This document shows positions 35,301-44,783 of a stretch of DNA of 64,000 nucleotides, piece after piece (position 1 is the stretch's first letter; each line of letters begins with the position of its first letter). The position numbers and the translations under genes are program-made. Source of the DNA: Syngnathus acus (Eukaryota > Chordata > Actinopteri > Syngnathiformes > Syngnathidae); contig NC_051093.1 in NCBI RefSeq assembly GCF_901709675.1, positions 6,159,053 to 6,223,052 on the forward strand, written 5' to 3'. The notes under the pieces are model-generated. The model did no database searches. It was not told the DNA's origin and was given only the letters and a program-made list of their open reading frames with translations.

Positions 35301-38300
35301 TTAAAATAAAACTCACCATTACATTGAATTAGTGGGAGCACTGAGCTTGTTTCTCAGAAACGAGCCGGTCCCATCTAGGCGTAATCGGAGACAATGACAC
35401 CCGAAGTGGTTAAGGTTTGTCTTTTAATGCAGGATGCTTGGTCTCCATGTGCCGAAGCAGTTTTGAGGGCTTCATTGCCTCGTTAGCTAGCCTGTCGCCA
35501 CATATTATGCAGAGTGGGCTTGGCGCGTCATAGTCTTTTAAATGCAGCTTTCCTTTTCTTAGAAGTCGTAGCCTCTTCTTCTTCCGTCTCCTCATTGGGC
35601 TTTTTTCCCTTTCCGAAGAAGCTTTCCAAATATCTCTGTTTCTTGCTCATTTTTGCTTGCTTCGCGGGCTCAACTGAGGTGACATGTCACGTGACCGGGA
35701 CGAGCGTCTTGACCTGAATTAATTGATCGTCGATTAAAACAATTTTTTTTTTTGTGTGTGTGGCTTGGCGGCCCGGTACAAAGTGACCCACGGACCGGTA
35801 CCGGTCCGCGGCCCGGTGGTTGGGGACCACTGCTCTAACCTACCAAAATGTTCTTTCTCTAAGTTTGTTGGTGATCTACCAACAATTTCTCACGCAGTAA
35901 AATCAGTTTGCACTGTATCAATATTCATCTGTAAGCAAGATTATAGTTAACCAAAATGTTAAAAAAAATGAATTAAATAAAAACTAGGGTTTGTATAGAA
36001 GCAATAAATTGAAACTACATTTTTCATTCACAAAAGTAACTCGGATGTTTAGGGAATCGATCTATTAGGGCTGGGCCAAAAAAAGTTGACCAACTTGGTT
36101 GTGATGACTACAAAAATTGGTTAAAAGAAAAATGCGTGACTCAAAACTGTTTTTAATTTAAAAAATTTAAAATAAAATATTGCAGCACTAAGAACCAATA
36201 TTTGGCCTCTTCCAGTTTTTCCGCTTTTTGGTGTGTTAGCATAGCTCGCTGCCTGTGTGGTTAAACAACGAGCATTAATGAGCGCGAGGGTAAATTGACG
36301 AGAGCATCGTGGGAAAATGAATGATTAACAAGCCAACGTTTTAGTTGTGGCTGGATCTTCGAGAGGATTTTTTGTGCCTGTTTTGGCTTCCAGTTCCCTC
36401 AATTTTGTCCTTTTTTTTTTTTTTAATCTGTCTCTCACTTGTCCTTCATCCACAAAAAGACATTGAATCATGTTCACTTTTATATATAGTATAATATCAA
36501 TGGAGATTGTGAAGATTTTACTTATTCACACAGTTTTTTTTCCCCTCTCTCTGTCTCTCAGGGGGAGTCAGTCAGGTATTTCCTGGACAATTTGGAAAAG
36601 CTTGGACAGTCGGTAAGTCTCAGAGAATATCACTTGCCAGTGTACCTAAAGATGGCATAATATTGTTAGAAAAAAAAAAATGCACTAGGATTCTATATAG
36701 GATTTTCTCAAGCCAAGATGCAAGTTTTCTCGACGATTTACTCTACGATTTGTTTATAGGTTGTTAATTAATTCAATTAATGCCTGGCAAATGACTTAAG
36801 TCTGCTTCAAAACGAACAAAAAAAATAGCTGCTGTCATAATGGTAATTCATTTTGACCACCGCTTGTTGTGGAGGCAGGTTTCGAAAGCGAGAATTGATG
36901 AATAGTTGGATTGTGGATCTCCAGCTATCCAGATATCAGTATGCTCTTTGCTAATGATGAGTCATGTCTGGAATGTAACACCCGCAATTGTTTATGCTCT
37001 GTGGTATTTCAGGAATGCTGAGTTTGAAATGGTTGACATCAACAAAACAATATAAGCAGCGAAAGCACCACATCTGGGCCATCAGCCATTACAGATGGAC
37101 CCGAAAAAAGTGAATTTGATTTTTCTCCTTTCAGGACTACCTCCCTAGCCAGCAGGACATCCTCTTGGCCCGAAAACCCACCAAGGGCATCCACGAGTAC
37201 GACTTTGAGATTAAGAATGTGCCTTTCAAAATGGTGGATGTAGGAGGTCAGCGTTCAGAGAGGCGGCGCTGGTTTGAATGCTTCGATTCCGTCACGTCCA
37301 TCCTTTTTCTTGTCTCCTCCTCGGAATATGATCAGGTGAGTGAACTATTTGTACTGTTCAGATCCCTCCGGTTCAATATTTTGTAAATGTGTTGTTTGGC
37401 AAGGCAGTTTTCAGATCTGGCAATTACTGTGAATTGTTTATCAAGTTGCGGTTTGCCATTCTGGAAAAGCTTGAATGAAGACCCCTGATCCCGAAATGAG
37501 ACTTAACAACTGGATCTTGACTCTAATGAACATAGGGAATTAAAATTCAAGGGTGCAGTCTCTCAGCTAGCCTGGTTTTAGAGAACAAGTCACGTAATAG
37601 ACTTGTAGTTCCGGGAACTCGTTCGTAGTGTGTGAACAGAAAAGTGCAAACAAAAGGCTGTGGCAAAGCATGCATGCTAATTTACAGACCCTTAACGTTG
37701 AACTGTTTAGACAATAGAGCTATTCTATTCTAGCTATTTATATATTCTAGCACTTTTTTTTTTTTTTTTTTTTACATAAGAAGGAAATCCTTTTAGTACT
37801 TTGAAACTGAATTTGACGGATTTTGACAGTGGATGGTTTTTTTTTTTTTTGATGCAACGTGTATCAATCAGTGTCCATTTGGTTGAATTAACTGTAGCGA
37901 TACCCTAAAAGAAATCAATCCTAATTAGTCATTGGCCAACATTTCACATTTAGGTCATGTTTTGAATCAATACCAAATAAAGCTGAGCATGAAAAGTCAA
38001 CATCTCCCATTTCTCGCAGCGCTGATATCAGCAAAATGTCAGCACTTTGGCTTTTTTTTATTTTTTTATCTTGCCATTATTTTTTTTTTTCTGAGGGATA
38101 TGTGCAAATCGTTCGAGTGGACTTAAACTGTTGTGAATCATTTTTATCGCGGGTACCGAAAGCATAACGTTCCATCAACCTCACTTATGTATCACGCATG
38201 CTTACTCCTCCAGGTCTTGATGGAAGACAGGCAAACCAACCGTCTGAGCGAGTCCCTCAACATCTTCGAGACCATCGTCAACAACCGAGTGTTCATCAAC

Positions 38301-38585
38301 GTCTCCATCATCTTATTCTTGAACAAGACGGATCTGCTAGAGGAAAAGGTCAAGCAGGTACCCATCAAAGACTACTTTGGCGAGTACTCGGGCGACCCCA
38401 AAAGCCTGGCGGACGTCCAGGCCTTCTTGGTGGAGTGTTTTCGCAAAAAGCGGCGAGAGCAGCAGCAGAAGCCTTTATACCACCACTTCACCACCGCTAT
38501 CAACACTGAGAACATCCGCCTGGTCTTCCGCGACGTTAAGGACACCATCCTGCATGACAACCTCAAGCAGCTGATGCTGCAGTGA
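32359..38585 (+). CDS. gna13: Guanine nucleotide-binding protein subunit alpha-13
   Basis: Five exons: 32359-32641, 34121-34350, 36562-36612, 37135-37335 and 38214-38585. They join in phase to 378 residues; human GNA13 has 377. G alpha 13 couples receptors to RhoGEFs at the plasma membrane. The N-terminus [18 protein letters not shown] keeps the palmitoylation cysteines C14 and C18. The P-loop GAGESGKST is at 55-63, switch II is [12 protein letters not shown], the guanine-specificity motif is NKTD and the C-terminus is DNLKQLMLQ. These identify G12/13 class, and the N-terminus identifies 13 over 12. The helical-domain loop ([15 protein letters not shown]) differs most from mammals. The start sits in AAAGATGGC, a good initiation context. 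The intron after SSEYDQ, before VLMEDR, is not in the human gene as I recall it. Fish a/b paralogue is not resolved. Confidence 0.96.
33555..33678 (+). repeat. 3' tail of a CR1/L2-like LINE in gna13 intron 1
   Basis: The segment ends TTGACAATAAAGCTGACTTT followed by a GACTTTGA microsatellite-like tail, the typical 3' end of fish CR1/L2-clade elements (from recall). No reverse-transcriptase sequence is present, so it is a 5'-truncated copy. Confidence 0.6.
34545..34869. mobile_element. Non-autonomous hAT-type element with 8-bp target duplication
   Basis: Terminal inverted repeats CAGGGGTCACCAACC and GGTTGGTGACCCCTG bound a 325-bp element. The flanks carry identical 8-bp copies of GGCTAGAC (34,537-34,544 and 34,870-34,877). 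The interior has GC-rich direct repeats (CGCCCGC-, GACCACATCAGTCG twice). No ORF of a transposase is present. Eight-bp duplication plus the CAGGGGT...ACCCCTG termini are hAT hallmarks. Confidence 0.9.
35102..35832. mobile_element. hAT-type element with 8-bp target duplication and BED-finger remnant
   Basis: Termini CAGTGATCCCCAACC and GGTTGGGGACCACTG are inverted repeats with one mismatch. Identical CTCTAACC copies flank the element at 35,094-35,101 and 35,833-35,840. Subterminal GGACCGG-rich repeats mark both ends. The 731-bp element keeps a short piece of transposase coding sequence on the minus strand, listed separately, but no catalytic domain. Confidence 0.9.
35410..35595 (-). pseudogene. 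hAT transposase fragment, BED-type zinc finger
   Basis: An open stretch of 61 codons inside the hAT element. It contains a basic N-terminus (RRRKKKRLR), then [20 protein letters not shown] and HMETKHP, giving the C-x2-C ... H-x4-H pattern of BED fingers seen in ZBED5-like hAT proteins. The catalytic and dimerisation regions are absent, so this is a relic of the parent transposase. It could still bind DNA if expressed, but nothing indicates expression. Confidence 0.7.
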
Positions 38586-41050
38586 AGGGAGGAGGGAGAG
38601 GAGGAGAGATGGACGGGTGCACATCACCACCTCTTAACATGGACCAGAGGAAGATCTTCCTTAACCCGCCCGCCCGTCCGTCTCCCTCCACCCATCCCTC
38701 CTCCTTTCTTGACAGTGCCCCCCCCTTTCTTATAGACTGAATCAAAGCCACTACTACTACCAAGAATCCCTTTTGCCTCTTCTTTGCCTTATTCAGCAGA
38801 TTCGCTGTGACTGCCCACTGGCCAACATGTACCCTTCCAACTACTGTAAATGACCTTTACCCCTCTCCGATGCCTCTCTTTATTTCCGCTCAAATTCTCA
38901 CACTGTGCTGCTTTTTTTTGTTCCTATGCTGCTTTGAGCACTGTTGAAAGGGAAAGGCCTTGTTTTGTGTTATCACGGCCGCCGAGGGCGTCTTGCTCGT
39001 CTTTTCGGAACCGCCGTTTATTTCCACGATGAGTCTGCTTTCTGACGCCACTTGATTGCATCATATGGGCTGGTCGGAAGATTTTTTGATGAACAGGAAA
39101 TAGGAGGGCCCTATCCACATTCAAGCCACAATCTTCAGTAGCGTAGCTTCTAACCATTTAAGTTCCTTTTCCTAACGCCACACACATATATGTATGTATC
39201 TGTGCATTTTGCGTTAACTTATAATATATAGAGTTTACACTTTTGATTTGTAACTGCTGTTGGACCGGTGTGGGCTTCTGTTGAAACAGCGCAGACACAA
39301 CCACTTGTCAAACTGTCCAGTGCAGATTTGTTTTTCCTGATTTTGCTGTTTCTCAGGGCACTTTGTGAACCACTTCATTCTGATTTGAAGCCAACCGTTT
39401 CTCATGCCTCCAGTTGTTTTTTTTCCTTGTGTAAACAAAAGTTCAGCCTTTGCATTCACCCCGTTATTAGTATGCATTTGGATTGCTGGCCACTTAATGT
39501 GCACATAGTCAAGTCATGCAGTGAAATACCGGTTCTGTTTTTTGTTTTTTTTAGGGGACCAATGTGACATGACATTTCAGGACCAAGGCCCACTTTTTTG
39601 GGTTGTCTGTACTATACAAAGGTCAACGTGGCGTGAGGAAAAGCTTGCTAGCTGCGACTTTGGCTTAGTTGTATGCCTTGGGTCACATGACCCCTTGTTC
39701 CTTAGCAAATGATGATGAGCTCATCTTTTCAATGTCTGTCTGACCTTCTTGAAATGTTGGCCTTTTTTTTTTTTACTATGGCCTTAAACTTGTGAAAAGG
39801 AAGGAAAAGCTAGATGCTGGTTTAAAGTGTTCTGCAACTACATGAAGGTAAAATTCCCACATTATATGTGAACATCCAAGACTCAAGTTTGCATCTTGGG
39901 TCAGTTTGAAATGAAGTGAAACGCAATTCATTCTAATTAGTAAACTTGTCAAAAATCCAGCCCGAGTGAAACGACCACCATCGTAAAAGTTTTAATCAAC
40001 TGAGTTTTTGTGTGACTTTTCATGCATGTTCCCCAAATATTTGGGTTATTTTAGAAATTGAGGGGTTCCACTGTGACTAGTTCGAAACAAATGACATGGT
40101 CAAGAAAATAATGCACATCATTTTAAAATATGATTGACTAGTCAATAATTTGTTTGTGTTCCAGACTGAAACATAAATCTTTCTTTGCTTGAATGTTTGC
40201 ATCTAAAAATGTTTGTGAAAATACAATGCACAGAGATGCAGCTTGGAACATTGTTGTACTGGTACTGAGAATTGAGGTCAAGTTATCTTGTGTGAAGAAA
40301 TAATTATTTAAAAATACTAAAAAATAGATTCAAATTCCAGAGGGGCTGGCATCTTTGTTGTTTGATCATTGGTAATTTTTTAGCTGAAAGTCCCCCCCCC
40401 CTTTCCATGCATCTTAAATTGCAAAAAAAAGGCTTCAAGCCAGGATTATTTTTTCTTTTCTCAAAGCCCGACAACCATCCGCCTTGTAAATATGTTTTTG
40501 TCATGTCTTAGCCAACACTTTGTTGGCACCTGAAGTTTAGTTTGAACGTGCCACTTGATGAAAATGATGAGTCAATAACAGTTATGTTAGGATTTTAATT
40601 GAAATATCTTCTATTTCATTGTGAAGCAAGGTTCCGCTGTTTTACCGTTAAAATTTGTATCATCCTGCGCCAGTGTCTGTTGTCATTCTGTCATCCAAAT
40701 TTTCATCCACACCTCACCAAATGTGGCTGCATATTGTCAAATAATTCAAATCGTGTATCCCATTACATTTGAAAGATTCGTGCCCTCACTGATGCGATGA
40801 ACTGGAAATTCAAATCACTCACTCACTGACTCGTTCACTCACAGATCCGTTCAGTTCGTAAACGGGAAGTTACGTCATTTTCTTCTTCGTTTTGTTTTAC
40901 GGCGAGGTGGCACCAGCTTCAATGCGCATTACTGACATCTACTGGTTAAAGTTATGAACTGAAAAAAAGAACGAACCCGCCCCCTAGGTAGTGGGCGTGA
41001 TCCATTGGTTTGTGACCGGAAGTGACCTCAGGTAAACCCTAACCCAAAGT
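38586..41050 (+). other. gna13: gna13 3' UTR and downstream flank
   Basis: About 2.4 kb without a recognisable coding region. GNA13 transcripts have long 3' UTRs in other vertebrates, and the first part, pyrimidine-rich around 38,660-38,720, is probably transcribed. I could not pin down a clear AATAAA, so the end is undefined. Confidence 0.45.
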
Positions 41051-41054
41051 GACA

Positions 41055-41350
41055 CTGGGCCGACAAGCCGTCAGCGGGCGGCTGTCATATTAGGCGGCTA
41101 AATTCAGGTGACACCCATCCGGCGGCCTCACCCGGGCCGACCTGACACCGCTTCGTGTTCCCCGCTGTCTTTTTCTGAGGGGCTTTGTTAGCCGGGGTGG
41201 GAGCGGAGAGAGGAGGGGAGGGGGCGCTTTTTTAATCAGCATGACGAACCCGTGCACGTGCACGCGCATACTGGATGCGGGTGCAAGCATCCGCCGAGGG
41301 CAGCGAGCCGGCCGGCGTGCCATCATTAGTCCAGGGCGACACATGTTGAC
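41055..41350. promoter_or_regulatory. CpG-rich segment with no assigned gene
   Basis: A compact GC- and CpG-rich stretch (GCGGGCGGCTG, CCGGCGGCC, CCCGGGCCGACC, GCCGGCCGGCGTG, and the alternating GTGCACGTGCACGCGC) in an otherwise AT-rich neighbourhood. It looks like a CpG-island promoter, but no adjoining exon on either strand was recognised. It lies about 600 bp outside the left arm of the palindrome. Confidence 0.4.
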
Positions 41351-41859
41351 GTGAGCTTTCATTCGACCTCCGCAAGAAGCATCCGCATTATGCATAAAGG
41401 CGCTACTGTCACCGGGCGAGAAGAAAAGAGACGGAGATAATTTATTAGAGGCAGAAGTGTACACCTTGCAGCGGGTCCGCGCGTTGCGACCATCTCCAAG
41501 TTGCGGAGGTTGGACGACTTGAAAGCCTCCTACGTGACTTGTATGGAGTCCAAAATGTCAGGGCGCAACATCAGTTATAGAAAAGTATCAGAAAATGTGC
41601 CGTGAGCTCTGTTGCTGTGTATTTGCTGTTTGCTCTCCCCAAAGGTCAGTGACCTTTTAGAAACGGAGAATAAGTAATAAGTAAAACACGATAGAACCAT
41701 GGTTCGGGACCCGACCTTATCCACGGGGCTGTACTTTGTCGATTTTTCTCTCACTTCTGCATAAAGTTTGTGACTTTTTATTTTATTTTTTTCATTTTGC
41801 TTGTTAAATACTGCTTCATGATTTGCTGAGGTATCAGGAAGTGGGTGGGGCAATGAGAA

Positions 41860-42905
41860 TGAAATCCGATTGGTTGGAAAGGGGGCGCGGTTATGCAGAC
41901 GTCTCTGATACGATGGAACGAGGGTTCGAACCCTCCCCTTGGGCTGTACTTTGCGAGCTTTCTCTCACTTCTGCTTAAAGATTGTGACTCTTATTTTTCA
42001 TTAATTTTTTTCCTTTCGCTTGTTTAATACTGCTTCATGATTCGCTGAGGTCTCAGGAAGTGGGCGGGGCAATGAGAATGAAATCCGATTGGTTGGAAAG
42101 GGGGCGCGGTGATGCAGACGAGGGGTCCTGTGATCGGTGGGATGTAAAGTGGTCGTGGCGTCGTAGATTTGAAATGCTGCCTTCCGATTGGCTGATGGAT
42201 AAGTGGGCGTGGTCAGGCCATTTCAGTTGCGCTGTGATTGGTCAGACTGAATTTGGGCAGAGGTAGGAGGCGGGCAAAGTGGCACTTAGGTTTTTGAAGT
42301 TTTCAGTCTTGAGATGAGCGTTGGTTGCCCTTGTGTCACTGCCAAAGTCACGAGTCTTTGGTCGAGTGGTTAACGTCATTGCCTCTGACACGATGGGAAT
42401 AGTGTTCGAGACCAGCCCTTGGGCTGTACTTTGTCAATTTTCTCTCACTTCTGCATAAAGATTGTGACTCTTATTTTTCATTTATTTTTTTTCCTTTCGC
42501 TTGTTTAATACTGCTTCATGATTCGCTGAGGTCTCAGGAAGTGGGCGGGGCAATGAGAATGAAATCCGATTGGTTGGAAAGGGGGCGTGGTGATGCAGAC
42601 GAGGGGTCCTGTGATCGGTGGGATGTGAAGTAGGCGTGGCGTCGTCAATTTAAAATTGCCTTCCGATTGGCTGTTGGAAAAGTGGACGTGGTCAGGGCCA
42701 TTTCAGCTGCGCTGTGATTGGTCAGACTGAATTTGGGCAGAGGTAGGAGGCGGGCAAAGTGGCACTTAGGTTTTTGAAGGGTTTTCAGTCTTGAGATGAG
42801 CGTTGGTTGCCCTTGTGTCACTGCCAAAGTCACGAGTCTTTGGTCGAGTGGTTAACGTCATTGCCTCTGACACGATGGGAATAGTGTTCGAAACCTCCCC
42901 TTGGC
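41860..42905 (+). repeat. About 482-bp tandem units with tRNA-like boxes and CCAAT/GC clusters (left arm)
   Basis: Two full units and a partial one. Each starts with a tRNA-like head: A-box TGGTCGAGTGG (42,359 and 42,841) and B-box GTTCGAGACC or GTTCGAAACC (42,404 and 42,886). The partial first unit keeps a perfect B-box GGTTCGAACCC at 41,923. Each body has TTGGGCTGTACTTTG, an AT tract, GTGGGCGGGGCAATGAG, and three inverted CCAAT words: CCGATTGGTTGG, CCGATTGGCTG and GTGATTGGTCAG. The head looks like a tRNA-derived SINE. The anticodon arm does not pair convincingly, so it is not a functional tRNA gene. Confidence 0.75.
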
Positions 42906-43079
42906 GATGGCGGGTGTGGCACTTTTCACTTTCAGTTCCATGATTTTTCCCTAATGCGGTGGCCTGTCACGTGGTACGCGAGTGTGCAAAGCGCCATTGG
43001 ACGAGCAGGCGAGGAAGATTTGAATTGGCGGATGTGACGTCATGAATTGGGGACGGTGTGTGCTCAAGGGAAGTTGTCA

Positions 43080-43790
43080 TATCTGTGTGCGACACGCGAG
43101 CGGTTTCTCAGGTCAGCTCGCATGCTAGTAAATGTTTGTCGTTCATTGGCGTTTGTCACGACGGACGCCTTGTTTGTTTTTTGCAGGATTCAAGGCGAGT
43201 TATGAAATACAGGCGCCACCGACCGTGCGGCGGTTTCTCGGGTAAGCTAGTATGCTATCAAATGTTTGTCGTTCATTGCCGTTTCTCACGACGGACGCCT
43301 TGTTTGCTGCAAGATTTTCACACTCGTCACGGCTTAGCGAGCAGGCTAGCAAATGTTTATCGTTTATTCTCACGACGGACGCCTTGTTTGTTTTTTGCAG
43401 GATTCAAGGCGAGTTATCAAATACAGGCGCCACCGACCGTGCGGCGGTTTCTCGGGTAAGCTAGTATGCTATCAAATGTTTGTCGTTCATTGCCGTTTCT
43501 CACGACGGACGCCTTGTTTGATGACAGATTTTCACACTCGTCACGGCGTAGCGAGCAGGCTAGCAAATGTTTATCGTTTATTCTCACGACGGACGCCTTG
43601 TTTGTTTTTTGCAGGATTCAAGGCGAGTTGTCAAATACAGGCGCCACCGACCGTGCGGCGGTTTCTCGGGTAAGCTAGTATGCTATCGAATGTTTGTCGT
43701 TCATTGCCGTTTCTCACGACGGACGCCTTGTGTGATGCAAGATTTTCACACGGCCACCGCAACTGTTGTTTTGCCGCGACAGTATTTCAA
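43080..43790 (+). repeat. 214-bp tandem repeat, about three copies, each with splice-site-bounded 55 bp (left arm)
   Basis: The unit recurs at a 214-bp period. Each copy includes CACGACGGACGCCTTGTTTG, then TTTTTTGCAG as an acceptor-like end, a 55-bp segment (43,187-43,241; 43,401-43,455; 43,615-43,669) and GGTAAGCTAG as a donor-like start. Each unit also shows an internal half-repeat (AAATGTTTGTCGTTCATT / AAATGTTTATCGTTTATT). ORFs of 70-133 codons run through it but repeat with the DNA and match no known family. Confidence 0.85.
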
Positions 43791-43907
43791 ATCTCTTTGG
43801 CGTTTTGTTCCGTCAAATTAACAATGTTGCATTACATATAGTGTGCTATTTCCGTGTTATGCAAACTGACTGTGACGAATCTGTTACGTCATGTTTAAAT
43901 CTATTCC

Positions 43908-43989
43908 AAGATGGCGCCCGCCCGCAACAAACATTTGCGAGCGTGATTTTCTCCCGTTTTGGACGACTGCTCGATTCATGCCGCCATTT
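43908..43989. promoter_or_regulatory. Opposed YY1-like motifs (left arm)
   Basis: AAGATGGCGCC at 43,908-43,918 and GCCGCCATTT at 43,980-43,989 are YY1-type motifs facing each other about 60 bp apart in a GC-rich patch. The mirror copy lies at about 53,899-53,980. YY1 motifs are typical of proximal promoters and some retroelement promoters; activity here is unproven. Confidence 0.35.
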
Positions 43990-44439
43990 CTGAGTGAGTT
44001 GATGGATGATAAAATCAAAATATTATAATTTGGATACTTTTGTCATTATTATAACTCATTACAATATACTGATAATTGTATACATATTTTAAGTATAAAA
44101 CTGTAGTTGATATGTATAATTGTTGCAAAAATATCATGCCATTGCCACTCTACTCAATGTCTACAAGTGTTGCAATAATTTGTTTGTGTTTTGTAGCGCT
44201 CATAAAGGCCTCCCAGCCAGCACCCTTCTATACAAAGCAAGCAGGAGGCTCCTGAGGAAGAGTAGTCCCAAATCAGGTGAAAGCCCGTTGGTGTAAAGTT
44301 TCAGCTGACTGTAAATGTGATCACTTTTACCAATTGCACCATTTGTACTTTTCAAGTTTTTTTTGTATGGAACCAGTGAGCAGGGTGACGCCGGTGAGAA
44401 GTTACACCATGGAACTCCCTGACGCAGAGCTGTGCTTTA

Positions 44440-44600
44440 CCATTAGCCAGACCAGGCAACTGCCTGGGGCAAGGCCACTAGGGGGCTCTCTTATTTATCC
44501 ATTTTTACATTTGGCACTTGTCCCTTGTATTCTTGCACTCTCGTACGCTGCTGTGACAAGTAAATTTCCCTGTTGTGGAATAAAGTTCTATCAATCAATT
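44440..44600 (+). repeat. LINE-like 3' tail (left arm)
   Basis: CTGTGACAAGTAAATTTCCC TGTTGTGGAATAAAGTTCTA then a TCAATCAATTG tail resembles the 3' end of fish L2/CR1-type elements. It is followed by TGTATTG-type simple repeat up to about 44,780. The mirror copy is at about 53,288-53,448. Confidence 0.5.
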
Positions 44601-44783
44601 GTTTGTATTGTAGTGTTTGTATTGTATGGTGTATTGCATTGTATTGTTTGTATTTGTATGGTATGGTGTTTGTATGGTATGGTGTTTGTATGGTATGGCA
44701 TTGTACTTTATAGTATTGGACTGTATGGTATTGTTTGCATTGTACTGTATGTATTGTAGTGTTTGTATTGTATATATTGTAGT

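Noticed and set aside
41090-41464. 124-codon minus-strand ORF over the CpG-rich segment
   Set aside because: Low-complexity, Arg/Pro-rich translation of GC-rich DNA with no recognised homologue.
42346-42425. Functional tRNA gene
   Set aside because: A and B boxes are present but the anticodon and acceptor stems do not pair; better explained as a tRNA-derived repeat head.
43058-43673. ORFs of 70-133 codons in the 214-bp repeat
   Set aside because: They repeat in step with the DNA in several frames and match no known family.
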